DNA from: Candidatus Hodarchaeota archaeon
GTDB lineage: Archaea; Asgardarchaeota; Heimdallarchaeia; Hodarchaeales; Hodarchaeaceae
Reading direction: 5' to 3'
Assembly (NCBI GenBank): GCA_016840285.1
Contig: JAEOSR010000062.1
Coordinates: 1 to 64,000, forward strand
Length of the DNA stretch: 64,000 bases
Shown here: positions 45,705 through 54,717 of the stretch, piece after piece
Position numbering within the stretch: position 1 is the stretch's first letter
Layout: each line of letters starts with the position of its first letter
The notes under the pieces: model-generated
The model's database searches: none
Told to the model about the DNA's origin: nothing
What the model saw: the letters and a program-made list of their open reading frames with translations, nothing else
Made by a program: the position numbers and the translations under genes

Positions 45705-47561
45705 ATGGGTTGGATTTTTGAAGGTATTGATCGAAAGGATCAGGAAAGAAAGTACTCAGATAGGGAATTAATACGACGTAGTATTGAGAGAGTCGCTCCA
45801 TTTAAGCGACCTATGATTATTTCTACGATTACTATGATTATTGTGACCATTACTGGCTTACTAACTCCATTGATATTTGCGAATATGATCGATACACTGC
45901 AAAATCCTCATGTGACTGATTTGATGTTCTTGGTATTAGTAAGCGGTGGAGTTAGCTATCTTTTCTTGTATATCTTTTCATGGATAGCTGATTATATCAT
46001 TAACATTCAATCCGCTAAATTTGTCCCTGATTTTATGGTCAACTTAAGGGCTGATATTTTTGCCGCTCTTCAAAAACAAGACATGAAATTCTTTGATAAG
46101 CACCGGAGTGGTCGTCTTAATTCACGTGTTTCAAGTGATGCTTCAGATTATGGAGTAGCAATATCCATTGTAATGACTATTGCAGGCCAGTTCTTAATTT
46201 TAATTTTAATTTTTATTGTTCTAGCATACATTAACTTTCCATTAGCCCTAATTTCCGCCTTAGTTATTCCAATCCTTTTACTAATGAGTTATTTGTTCCG
46301 TAGAATCGCAAGAATAACGAGTATGAGCTTCCGAAGGGCCCATGCTGCTGTGAACTCAGCTATGGCTGAATCTGTGAATGGTATTCAGGTGAGTAAATCC
46401 TTTGGGGTAGAAACGGAAATTTTAGGAGAGTTTAAAGATATCAATAGACGTCATTTTATCGCAGGCTTCCGAAGAAGTTTCTCAATGGGGATGTTCTTTC
46501 CTTTCGTAGATTTATTATCAGCCATTGGAACCGTGGCTATCTTAGGGATTGGAGGGCAAGCAGCAATAACGAACCTAGGTTTCATTACTGCAGGAATTCT
46601 TTACGTGTTTTTAACTTACTTAACGCGATTTTTCTTCCCTATCACACAGTTAGTCAACTTTTATTCACAATTACAAGCTGGATTTGCTGGATATGAACGT
46701 ATACTCCAAATCCTTGATTCAGAACCAGAGGTACAAGATTTAGGTGATATTAAGGTTGATCAAATAGAGGGTAAAATTGAATTTCAGAATGTGGACTTTG
46801 AATATGTTTCTGATGCGCCTGTATTGAGGGAGTTCAATCTTACAATCCCACCAGGAGAAAAATTGGCAATAGTCGGTCATACTGGAGCTGGAAAAACTTC
46901 AATTATCGCGTTACTCGCAAGGTTTTACGAGTTTCAGGAGGGACGAATCTTGATAGATGATACTCACATTCGGGATATTAAATTAAAATCCTACCGTAAG
47001 CATCTTGGTATTGTTTTACAGACTCCATTCCTCTTTAATGGTACTATCTTGGAAAATATCACATACGGTCGTAAAGATGCTAGTGAAGAAGATCTTCAGC
47101 GAGCTCTTAAGATATCCAGGGTGGATGAAATTTTAGAGTATCTAAAAGATGGATTGCAAACCCAAGTTGGTGAAGGTGGTTGTTTATTAAGCACTGGACA
47201 AAGACAACTTGTCAGCTTTGCTCGTGCTCTCCTCGCAGATCCTAGAATTCTCATTTTGGATGAGGCTACATCCTCTGTTGATGCATATACGGAATCTATG
47301 ATCCAAGAATCTTTGGAAGAATTGATGCGTGGGCGAACCTCCATTGTCATAGCGCATCGATTATCCACCGTGAAAAATGCGGATCGCATTATCGTTCTTG
47401 ATGAAGGGAAAATTATTGAGGAAGGTACCCACGATGGTCTGCTTGCACTAGGTGGGGAGTATGCGACATTGTACAACACCTATTTCAAACATCAAGAGGT
47501 AGCTTATGCTCTTGGCGAGATACCACTACAAGCAGCTGTGAGTACAGCACCTCCACCCTGA
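45705..47561 (+). CDS. ABC exporter half-transporter, catalytic subunit with altered signature
   Basis: The protein has 618 residues, with six transmembrane helices and a nucleotide-binding domain. Walker A is VGHTGAGKTSI, Walker B is the canonical LILDEATSSVD, and the switch is IAHRLST. The signature reads LSTGQRQ instead of LSGGQRQ. In a head-to-tail dimer this altered signature faces the degenerate Walker site of the first subunit. So one site should be weak and the other fully active, the classic asymmetric design. It starts immediately after the first subunit's stop codon. The C-terminus is Ala/Pro-rich and unremarkable. The strict pairing makes a heterodimer almost certain; direction of transport (export) is inferred from the fold class. 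Confidence 0.92.
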   Translation: MGWIFEGIDRKDQERKYSDRELIRRSIERVAPFKRPMIISTITMIIVTITGLLTPLIFANMIDTLQNPHVTDLMFLVLVSGGVSYLFLYIFSWIADYIINIQSAKFVPDFMVNLRADIFAALQKQDMKFFDKHRSGRLNSRVSSDASDYGVAISIVMTIAGQFLILILIFIVLAYINFPLALISALVIPILLLMSYLFRRIARITSMSFRRAHAAVNSAMAESVNGIQVSKSFGVETEILGEFKDINRRHFIAGFRRSFSMGMFFPFVDLLSAIGTVAILGIGGQAAITNLGFITAGILYVFLTYLTRFFFPITQLVNFYSQLQAGFAGYERILQILDSEPEVQDLGDIKVDQIEGKIEFQNVDFEYVSDAPVLREFNLTIPPGEKLAIVGHTGAGKTSIIALLARFYEFQEGRILIDDTHIRDIKLKSYRKHLGIVLQTPFLFNGTILENITYGRKDASEEDLQRALKISRVDEILEYLKDGLQTQVGEGGCLLSTGQRQLVSFARALLADPRILILDEATSSVDAYTESMIQESLEELMRGRTSIVIAHRLSTVKNADRIIVLDEGKIIEEGTHDGLLALGGEYATLYNTYFKHQEVAYALGEIPLQAAVSTAPPP

Positions 47562-47580
47562 GTAGAAAGAAAATAATATT

Positions 47581-47598
47581 CTAGGTTTATGTACCTAG
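47581..47598. terminator. Hairpin between convergent genes, possible bidirectional terminator
   Basis: CTAGGT and ACCTAG flank a six-base loop. The hairpin overlaps the end of the leftward 439-residue gene and follows the exporter stop by 20 bases. No long T-run follows it directly, so its role is uncertain. Confidence 0.35.
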
Positions 47599-48906
47599 AA
47601 GCTCTTCTATTGGAGATTTGGTTTCTGTCTTAGTTGTTGTTTCTTTAAGTCGTTTGAGCGTCTGAATTTCTTTTCGGACTTCCTCGAATTGATTTGTTGA
47701 GAATTTTCCGCTAACATATTTGTTCACTGCTTTTTCTTGTAGTAATTTAAATTCTGACATATTACCTTTATCAACTGCAGTACGTAGTCCTTTAATATAT
47801 TTCTTGAAGGATCTTCGGTTCCAAAAATAAGGGATTCCTTTTACAGTCGTTATTAATGCAGCCAATGCACCAAAAGCCATCCCTACATAGTCAGTTAGAC
47901 TGAACTGTTCCAGAAAGGGAATTTGAGAGGTGATTTTGATGTAATAAGGAATTTTACCAACAGGAGGAAATTCAAAAATAGCAATATTCCCCCTCTTATT
48001 TGTGAGAGGATTATCTGAGTACTGTGAGTCAAAAGAGAAATCAATGTCTTGTTGAATAGGAAGTTTAATCATTAAGGTAATGTGTTGGCGAGCATCAGCA
48101 AATCGGCGTTGAAATCTCGGCACATCTTCTGGTTCCCAACCCGTCATGTAAATAATGCCAGAATATCCTTTTACAGCAGGTATGTATTCTAGGACAGAGC
48201 CAGGTGCCTTTATTCTAACTAATTCAAATATAGAGCGTTCATCATTCTCTTTGTCGTAATGGTAAACCGATTCAAAATGGAAGTCTGACAGCTGAGATAA
48301 TTCAAGTTTATTACGATCAAATTGGAATGGTTCTGGGAGTGTTAAAAGAAATACTGTTGTTTGACGAAGAACGACTCTTTGTTCGATCCCGAAAAGACGG
48401 CCAAATTCAGGATGATTAGGCTCTTCCCATATCGAAAAAGAACTCGTAATATTTTCAAGCAGTGAGATATTTACTGGAACTATATCATGCAGGGCATCAA
48501 AATTTTTAAAATCTTTGACTTGTTGTGAATTTTTAAATTGAGTATAATTGCTCTGCCAATCTGTAGTATTGTCAGTCGAGAATTCCACAACTATCTCAAA
48601 AAAGATATCTCCATGAGTTGTTAGCTTCGCAATAGCTGAATAGTGTAGAATTCCGATACCGATATCTTCTGCTTTTGGTAGAAATGTGTTACGATGATAT
48701 ATGGTTTCGGCACTATTAAGTGTCACATTGATATTAGTTCCAGCCACACCTTCCTCAGGGCCTTCTTGTTGAACTAAATAAGGAATCCTGTCAGGATAAG
48801 ATTTGATTAGAGGTGTTGTACTAAACAAGAGAATCGAACCAATTATCATACAAAAAATCAACTTATTCACTAGTTGAATACTTGAAACCTGAACCAAAAT
48901 TTTCAC
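47587..48906 (-). CDS. Secreted protein with C-terminal membrane anchor and cytoplasmic coiled tail
   Basis: The 439-residue protein starts at GTG 48906. It has an N-terminal signal or anchor helix (LIFCMIIGSILLFSTTPLI, about 16-34) and an extracytoplasmic beta-rich domain (about 40-330). A second helix follows (YVGMAFGALAALITTV, about 340-355), then a charged cytoplasmic tail of about 80 residues with short helical repeats. I recognise no family. The several N-x-S/T sequons in the outer part suggest glycosylation, which is common in archaea but unproven here. It is convergent with the exporter and alone on its strand. Confidence 0.6.
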   Translation of the reverse strand: MKILVQVSSIQLVNKLIFCMIIGSILLFSTTPLIKSYPDRIPYLVQQEGPEEGVAGTNINVTLNSAETIYHRNTFLPKAEDIGIGILHYSAIAKLTTHGDIFFEIVVEFSTDNTTDWQSNYTQFKNSQQVKDFKNFDALHDIVPVNISLLENITSSFSIWEEPNHPEFGRLFGIEQRVVLRQTTVFLLTLPEPFQFDRNKLELSQLSDFHFESVYHYDKENDERSIFELVRIKAPGSVLEYIPAVKGYSGIIYMTGWEPEDVPRFQRRFADARQHITLMIKLPIQQDIDFSFDSQYSDNPLTNKRGNIAIFEFPPVGKIPYYIKITSQIPFLEQFSLTDYVGMAFGALAALITTVKGIPYFWNRRSFKKYIKGLRTAVDKGNMSEFKLLQEKAVNKYVSGKFSTNQFEEVRKEIQTLKRLKETTTKTETKSPIEELLGT

Positions 48907-49119
48907 CCACAGAGTAAATCATTATTCAAAGTTAAGAAGCTATCTTTATACTTAAGCTACAGAGAATGTAAGAACTGCTAGGAAAACTAAATTTGAGCGA
49001 AATTAATCACTACAAATTCATGGTTATAACATCCTTCTTTTGTGATTTCCAAAAAGTTCCTAATTTACTTGAAGAAGGCTATTAAAAATCTGTTTATACT
49101 AAAATTATTGGTGTTTAAG

Positions 49120-50139
49120 TTGAATAATTATATTGATGATACTTTGGTAGACTCTCTAACAATTCCAGGGCAATCAGGGTTTGAGACGCCTATTCGGACG
49201 TTTCTCACGAAAGAATTGGCAAAATATGGGGAGATCTCTCGAGATAATCTAGGATCAGTGATCTGTAAAATACAAGGAAAGGGTGATCAGAAGCTTAAAT
49301 GGTTTATTGGAGCGCATATGGATACATGTGGGTTTATAGTTCATAGCATCGTAAATGGACTGATAAAATGTGTTAATTTTGGTTACCAAGACACCAAAGC
49401 TTGTCACCTTCAACCTGTGGTCATTTCAACCAAGAATGGGTATATCAATGGTTTAATGTATGCTAAACAGGAAGATAAAAATAAATACTCCTTTAAGATA
49501 GATATTGGAGTGCGTTCCTCCAAAAAAGCCACAACCTTAGGAATTCTCCCTGGTGATCCTGTTCATTTTTCTATCGATCCTTTTCTTGTTGGGGATCTCT
49601 CCCAAAGAGTAATTTGTTCTCCCCGTTTAGACAATCGTCTTGGGATTTTTGAGTTACTTCTCCTAGCAAAACATCTGAAAGAGAATCCCCCATTCGATGA
49701 TGTCTTTTTAGTCGCAACTGTTGAAGAAGAAACAGGTGCTCGTGGAGCTAAAACGGCCGCCCAGAAGATCCAACCAGACATGGCACTTATTTTAGACATA
49801 ACATATGACGAACACCCAGTAGCAATGGGTCAAGGTCCAGTGATCACTTTATCAGACCGATCTTCTCTTTTATCAACTCATGTTCGTGATTATTTGTTGA
49901 AATTAGCTAAGAATAAGAAAATTGCAATTCAAACAGAAGTTTGGAATATCGGGGGTACAGATGCAGGATCTGTACGAGTGATAGGCACTGGTATACCAAC
50001 TATTCCCATTCTCACGGCTACTAAGAATAATCACACCCCGATTGAGATGGCTTGTATTGATGATTGCTATTCTGTTGTCAAATTTTGTCAATTAATCATA
50101 GAAAATAGTAGAGAATTACATACTGTTTTTCAGCAGTAA
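49120..50139 (+). CDS. M42-family metallo-aminopeptidase
   Basis: The protein of 339 residues has every metal ligand of the M42 family: the HMD of GAHMDTCGF, the bridging Asp of SPRLDNRLG, the EE pair of VEEETGARGA, the Asp of LILDITYD and the His of NNHTPIE. Known members are dodecameric tetrahedral aminopeptidases of the cytoplasm that finish protein breakdown. I use TTG 49120, which puts the PGQSGFE motif at the usual distance; a TATA-like tttatacta about 25 bases before it suits a leaderless message. GTG 49111 and GTG 49042 are longer options, the last giving an unusual hydrophobic extension. The gene ends 12 bases before the convergent GNAT gene. Confidence 0.85.
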   Translation: MNNYIDDTLVDSLTIPGQSGFETPIRTFLTKELAKYGEISRDNLGSVICKIQGKGDQKLKWFIGAHMDTCGFIVHSIVNGLIKCVNFGYQDTKACHLQPVVISTKNGYINGLMYAKQEDKNKYSFKIDIGVRSSKKATTLGILPGDPVHFSIDPFLVGDLSQRVICSPRLDNRLGIFELLLLAKHLKENPPFDDVFLVATVEEETGARGAKTAAQKIQPDMALILDITYDEHPVAMGQGPVITLSDRSSLLSTHVRDYLLKLAKNKKIAIQTEVWNIGGTDAGSVRVIGTGIPTIPILTATKNNHTPIEMACIDDCYSVVKFCQLIIENSRELHTVFQQ

Positions 50140-50151
50140 TAAGATTTCATT

Positions 50152-51243
50152 TCACCTTAATTCATTCTTGAGCTGTTCAAGAATTACAAGTTGTTGTCGA
50201 ATTTTTTCTCCATAATCCATGAATTGAGGAATATCTGATTCTTCTACAATTTTAGACTCGAGAAAACGTTTGAGATTTAAGAGTATCTCATCAAAGATAC
50301 CTTTTGTCTTGGTTAACCATGATAAAAGGGAATTTCTATTTTTTGTGGTCAATCTTTTTCCCATAGCTGAACCTATCTCTGTTTTGATTAACGTAATATT
50401 TTCTAACCCTTTCTCAAATTGAGCATTATAGGTATTATTTAGTTCTGAAATAGTCCATGGGTTCTTCCGCCAATAGTAACATTTATATGGTTCAGGATCT
50501 GTGAAGCCTAATTTTTGTGCTAACTTTACTGATAATGGATTTGCAGCATCCCAATGAGGTTCAATCCCCTCTTTTAATAAATATTCAATCAGTTTGGCAC
50601 TTACCAATGTTGCAAATCCTCTTCCACGGTAATCTGGATGGGTTGCAATATCAAGCTCAATGCTATGAGTAATTGGTACAGACGCCTTAAATCCCATTAC
50701 TATTGAAATAATTTTTTCACCTTCTTGGATACAGAATCCTACTCCTTCCTCGACAAATTTCTCAGGGCTTCCAAAAAATTTAATTACTCCTGCCCAATGG
50801 TCAGAAAAATTTTGGCTTAAGATTTGTTTTCCTACTTCTATGTCAACTCTTTTCATCCTATATCCTTCAGGTACAGAAATTAATATTCTTCTGATACTCT
50901 GTAATGATAAGTTCTGAGCTGAGAGTTCAGTACGGGGAAAATATCCAAAGAAAGTCCATTGAGATTTAAGACTTAGTTCCCATTCTTGGGAAGGAACGTA
51001 GATAAATGCTTTTTCTGGAATTTTCGTTAAAAATTCCTTGAGACTCTCTGTTTTGCTGTTTCCTGTTAAATAGCAGGCCCACGGTTGGCACAGGAACATT
51101 AATACATCTGGATTTTTCAAGTCATCCACGAAACCCTCCACAATTGACCTTGCTAAACATTGAGCGAGTACATTCTTTAGTTTATGTTCCTTAAAATAAG
51201 GCCAATAATCCATTAATTGTTTCTGTGGTATTTGTTGGATCAT
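50152..51243 (-). CDS. GNAT-family N-acetyltransferase with C-terminal helical extension
   Basis: The protein has 363 residues. Residues about 115-265 form a GNAT domain: the GFCIQEGEKIISIVMGF strands, the acetyl-CoA pyrophosphate loop RGRGFATLVS, and NPLSVKLAQKLGF near the end. The arrangement with a large N-terminal part resembles the GNAT_acetyltran group that includes the zwittermicin resistance protein ZmaR; this is a weak guess. The last 90 residues are helical and charged, possibly a coiled coil. The substrate is unknown. It lies 70 bases downstream of the pseudo-GTPase gene on the same strand. Confidence 0.75.
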   Translation of the reverse strand: MIQQIPQKQLMDYWPYFKEHKLKNVLAQCLARSIVEGFVDDLKNPDVLMFLCQPWACYLTGNSKTESLKEFLTKIPEKAFIYVPSQEWELSLKSQWTFFGYFPRTELSAQNLSLQSIRRILISVPEGYRMKRVDIEVGKQILSQNFSDHWAGVIKFFGSPEKFVEEGVGFCIQEGEKIISIVMGFKASVPITHSIELDIATHPDYRGRGFATLVSAKLIEYLLKEGIEPHWDAANPLSVKLAQKLGFTDPEPYKCYYWRKNPWTISELNNTYNAQFEKGLENITLIKTEIGSAMGKRLTTKNRNSLLSWLTKTKGIFDEILLNLKRFLESKIVEESDIPQFMDYGEKIRQQLVILEQLKNELR

Positions 51244-51312
51244 TTCTGACCGCCTGTTCTTGTTTTTAGCTACAAGAATTGGTTTAATAGAAGAGGAGTC
51301 TGAGAACTAGAT

Positions 51313-51855
51313 TTATGATTCTAACTGCTGTAAATATTCAATATACCATTTTCCAAAAGTTTCCCATATTTGAGCAACATTTTCTCCTGTGCGTTCATCA
51401 ATAGCGATATACTTGATATGCGCTTGGTGTTTCCGATTCATCTCGTTTGAAAAATTATGAATTTCTTCATCAGTAATATACCCACTAGTGTTCACCCTTT
51501 CATGAATATTAATCCCCACAATTACTATTGGAATCGTCTTTTCTAAGCCATTATAACGCCAAATTTCATTTAAGCACGAAGGAATGTCATGAAAGCTTTC
51601 TATGTTGAGAATATCAAATACAATAATTGCACCAAGTGCTCCGTAATAGTATCTTCTTCTTTCAATTCTGAACCTAGGATCCAGGGATAATTGCCAGACT
51701 TGGAAGTGAAAAGTATTACCGCCAATATTCATTATTTTAAAGGCGAAATCTCCCTCTATTAATGTAAAATCACTTTTATAGATCTCTCCGTAAAATTTCA
51801 GGATTTCAGCTTTTTTGACATCACCAATCATAATTATCTTCATGGGGAACGACAT
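51313..51855 (-). CDS. Rab/Ras-like pseudo-GTPase lacking P-loop, DxxG and NKxD
   Basis: The 180-residue protein keeps the strand-helix order of Ras-family GTPases. The switch II region still reads as a worn WDTAGQERFR (here WQLSLDPRFR), followed by YYYGALGAIIVFDI, and near the end TGENV matches the eukaryotic-type G5 region. The nucleotide site is destroyed. The P-loop reads MIGDVKKAEIL instead of GDxxxGKS, the DxxG pair is gone, and NKxD has become INIHE. It should not bind GTP in the usual way. Asgard archaea carry very many small GTPases, and a scaffold or partner role for such a relic is inferred. It is three bases downstream of a 4-TM protein gene and is probably coupled to it. Confidence 0.8.
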   Translation of the reverse strand: MSFPMKIIMIGDVKKAEILKFYGEIYKSDFTLIEGDFAFKIMNIGGNTFHFQVWQLSLDPRFRIERRRYYYGALGAIIVFDILNIESFHDIPSCLNEIWRYNGLEKTIPIVIVGINIHERVNTSGYITDEEIHNFSNEMNRKHQAHIKYIAIDERTGENVAQIWETFGKWYIEYLQQLES

Positions 51856-51858
51856 TTT

Positions 51859-52287
51859 TTACACATCCTTATTAGGTTGAAAGTGGTAACGTGCAAACCA
51901 CGTTAATAAAGCTCCTCCTCCAATCGTTGCGGTTAGGTTAATGGGAATAGCTAAGAGATCATGTTGATAAATGCCCTGTTGTAAATTAAAAGAAATATCA
52001 ATTAATCCAAGAAATATTAACGCTCCTCCCGCTGCAGCTGCAAAGAATGATCCATATGGTCTTTCTGTTAAGATACCATACGCAGAAATTAGTAATAGAA
52101 CAACAATCCACGTGTCAGCAATAGGAAAGGCTGATTCGAAAGCTAAGTAGGTTTCATATAATGGTTCAGGAAGAGATGACTTCAAAAGATCGAGAAACCA
52201 TCCAATCCAAAATCCTATAATTGCCAGGGCTCCAATTATTTCAAGATAAGCAACATAGATGTCATATTTTGTATATTCTTTTTTCAT
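51859..52287 (-). CDS. Small 4-TM membrane protein
   Basis: The protein of 142 residues has four predicted transmembrane helices (about 12-34, 58-72, 80-97 and 113-130) joined by short loops, and a short charged tail. I recognise no family. It lies three bases before the pseudo-GTPase and 20 bases after the first short-chain dehydrogenase. A complex with the pseudo-GTPase at the membrane is a fair guess from gene order, but nothing in the sequence proves it. Confidence 0.65.
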   Translation of the reverse strand: MKKEYTKYDIYVAYLEIIGALAIIGFWIGWFLDLLKSSLPEPLYETYLAFESAFPIADTWIVVLLLISAYGILTERPYGSFFAAAAGGALIFLGLIDISFNLQQGIYQHDLLAIPINLTATIGGGALLTWFARYHFQPNKDV

Positions 52288-52307
52288 TAGATTTTCTCCA
52301 AAATGGT

Positions 52308-53297
52308 CTATAATCCATAAAACATTTCAGTTACTTTTATTGTTAAATTCTCAGAGAGTATTCGTTTCATTAAAATGGCCCCATAGGTTTGTAATCGGTT
52401 ACCTACTTTATAATGAGCTTTAGGACGTTTGGCTCTGATAATTTTCTCAATTTTTTTTGATACTATTATCGGAGGAGGACTTACAATGAGATTTTGGATA
52501 ATGGTTCTCCAAGCCTTTTTTGCTTCATCAAAATAAGGCGAATCTGATGATAAAGGGATCAAGTTTATCATTCTTGCAATATCTTCTGATGAAATTTCTT
52601 TTTCTTGATGATGAAGCTTAGTTGTATTTGCATCAAAAGGGGTATTAATATCCCCTGGGAGAAGTGATGACACTCGAATATTAAAAGGTTTTAATTCTGT
52701 TCTAAGACTTTCTGTTAATCTTAATATTGCAGCCTTGCTTGCCGAATAATGGGCTTGAAAAGGAATACATATGACTCCAGCGAGCGAAGAAGTATTGATT
52801 ATCTGGCCTGATTGTCGAGACCGCATAATTGGTATTATCGCTTGTAAAACTCGGATTAAACCAAAAAAATTGACTTCAAACTGGTATTGTGCATTATCTA
52901 GGGACAATTCTTCAACGGGACCAAAAAAACCATTCCCTGCATTATTAATTAAAATATCAATTTCTTCTGAGAATTCTAGATTATTTATAGCGCGGTTAAC
53001 GGATTTAGTTTCACTTATATTCATAGGGATAAATTGAATTTCTTCTAAAATTTCATCTAAATTATCAATTAATTTCTTGGGAGCTAGAATTTTACCAGGT
53101 TTAATTTCAGTTTTTGCTTTGTCTATATACCGAAATTTCGTGTGATCTATCAGAAATCGACTTTTTAATTGGTTTCTATTAATTTCTTCTGGGTTACGAG
53201 AGGTTCCAATGATATTATAACCCTTTGACGCCAAATGAATGGCGTGTGATAACCCCAGACCAGATGATGCTCCAGTAATAAGAATTCTCTTAAGCAC
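52308..53297 (-). CDS. Short-chain dehydrogenase/reductase
   Basis: The protein of 329 residues has the TGASSGLG cofactor loop (residues 8-15), the NNAGNG motif near 117, catalytic Ser in NTSSLAG near 165 and YSASK near 181. The GTSR after the second strand favours NADP. A short insertion at residues 50-90 and a C-terminal extension of about 70 residues make it longer than the usual 250. The GTG start is three bases after the stop of the next dehydrogenase, so the two are coupled. The substrate cannot be told; lipid-like alcohols are common for such long members. Confidence 0.85.
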   Translation of the reverse strand: MLKRILITGASSGLGLSHAIHLASKGYNIIGTSRNPEEINRNQLKSRFLIDHTKFRYIDKAKTEIKPGKILAPKKLIDNLDEILEEIQFIPMNISETKSVNRAINNLEFSEEIDILINNAGNGFFGPVEELSLDNAQYQFEVNFFGLIRVLQAIIPIMRSRQSGQIINTSSLAGVICIPFQAHYSASKAAILRLTESLRTELKPFNIRVSSLLPGDINTPFDANTTKLHHQEKEISSEDIARMINLIPLSSDSPYFDEAKKAWRTIIQNLIVSPPPIIVSKKIEKIIRAKRPKAHYKVGNRLQTYGAILMKRILSENLTIKVTEMFYGL

Positions 53298-53300
53298 GGG

Positions 53301-54194
53301 TCAATCTCCATCTTGTTTTTTGTAGAAATCAGAAAGATCATATTGTTTCCAAGGACGGGTAAAAGGGATGTCAGGTAGTTGTTCTTCATGTCTCATCTCC
53401 CGTTCAAAGTAATAATAGAGAGAAGCTTCTCCAACTAAATGCATACCTCCTGTAACAGGTATGACCGCTCCAGTTACCCATTCTCCTAAATCAGAAACTA
53501 AGAATGTTATTACTTTCGAGACATCCTCAGGATGGCCAAACCGACCACGAGGGATTTGTCGGATCAATGCGTGCGCGAGATCTGGTAACTCCAGTGGTTC
53601 TTTCATCAACGGTGTGACAATAGTTCCTGGACGAATAGCATTTACATTTATGCCAAAAGGAGCAAATTCCAAAGCCAGTGCTCGTGTCAAACCTGATATG
53701 CCGGCTTTACTAGTTGCATAAGCAGCAAGCCCAACTACAGGGATTTCATCATTTATGCTGGACACATTGACGATTCGACCTTTTACACCTTTTTCGACCA
53801 TAACATGACCGACTGAATAACACATAAGATGTGTTCCCCTTAAATTCGTGTTAAGGGTCCAATCCCACTCTTCTTCGATTAGATCTAAATAACTAGAAAG
53901 ACCACTTACCCCAGCACAATTAACAAGTATATCTATCTTTTGGAATCTTTCAAGAGTCTCTTCAACCAAGGCTGCAACCTGATCAGATTGCGAAACATCT
54001 AGTTGATGAAAAAAACAATCTTTTTCTTTTTCTACTAAACTTTGTTCTAGGGCTTCTCCTTTTTCCTCATCAAGATCAGCGATAACTACTTTCATACTTA
54101 AGTTAGTGAATTGATTTACAACCGAATCTCCAATGCCAGAAGCTCCTCCTGTCACTATCGCAACCTTGTTCTCTAGCTTTAAGACATCCATCAT
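53301..54194 (-). CDS. Short-chain dehydrogenase/reductase
   Basis: The protein of 297 residues has a TGGASGIG cofactor loop (residues 16-23), with Asp in VIADLDEEKG suggesting NAD. The NCAGVSG motif lies near 92, catalytic Ser in VNVSSIND near 147 and YATSK near 162. A PGTIVTPL loop completes the family signature. The last 40 residues, starting at YYYFERE, extend past the usual end. It lies three bases before a second dehydrogenase and three bases after an SCP2-like gene, so the three form a unit that may reduce a lipid-like substrate. Confidence 0.87.
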   Translation of the reverse strand: MMDVLKLENKVAIVTGGASGIGDSVVNQFTNLSMKVVIADLDEEKGEALEQSLVEKEKDCFFHQLDVSQSDQVAALVEETLERFQKIDILVNCAGVSGLSSYLDLIEEEWDWTLNTNLRGTHLMCYSVGHVMVEKGVKGRIVNVSSINDEIPVVGLAAYATSKAGISGLTRALALEFAPFGINVNAIRPGTIVTPLMKEPLELPDLAHALIRQIPRGRFGHPEDVSKVITFLVSDLGEWVTGAVIPVTGGMHLVGEASLYYYFEREMRHEEQLPDIPFTRPWKQYDLSDFYKKQDGD

Positions 54195-54197
54195 GAA

Positions 54198-54629
54198 TCA
54201 TTCCTTAGTGGACAGGCTGACATAATCACCATGAAATTCTACGGGAATGCTCGCGAGAATCTGAATCCATTTGATCGTGCTATCTGAAGATCGAAGAAGT
54301 TTGATAAGACCCCCCTTTTTGAGTTTAAGTTTTCTCATTGTCAAGGCTTTCGTTGCACCTAATTCTTGACGGAGGATCCTGACCCAATTGCCATATTTTC
54401 CTGTTATAATGAATTCTGTATCCTTCTCTCCTTCCCAGATTTCCTCGATAAATCCATCATTCTCTTTATATCCAATACGAATGGTTTCAGTAACATTTCT
54501 CTTAGGTTCGGGTTCTAGTATGAATGTGAATGATTTCTTACCTTCTCCTTTTGTCATTTCTAGATATTCCTCATTTTCATTGACTCGTTTTTGAATTTCA
54601 AGCAAATGCTCTTTACTTCCTAATAGCAT
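54198..54629 (-). CDS. SCP2-like (sterol carrier type) domain protein
   Basis: The 143-residue protein shows the pattern of a small SCP2 fold: a helix, strands FTFILE and TIRIGY, then the DTEFIITGKYGNWVRIL strand-helix pair. Near residue 100 a KLKLKKG turn precedes LIKLL, as in this family. These proteins bind acyl or isoprenoid lipids. Here it lies immediately upstream of two dehydrogenases, suggesting that it presents a lipid to them. The match is by pattern only, so treat it as likely rather than certain. Confidence 0.55.
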   Translation of the reverse strand: MLLGSKEHLLEIQKRVNENEEYLEMTKGEGKKSFTFILEPEPKRNVTETIRIGYKENDGFIEEIWEGEKDTEFIITGKYGNWVRILRQELGATKALTMRKLKLKKGGLIKLLRSSDSTIKWIQILASIPVEFHGDYVSLSTKE

Positions 54630-54717
54630 CTTAAAACCTCCAATATCTGATTTAACAAAATAATAATTATCAGCTTAAAACAGACTATTAATTATTTTCG
54701 ATTGTTTCAAAATAAGA

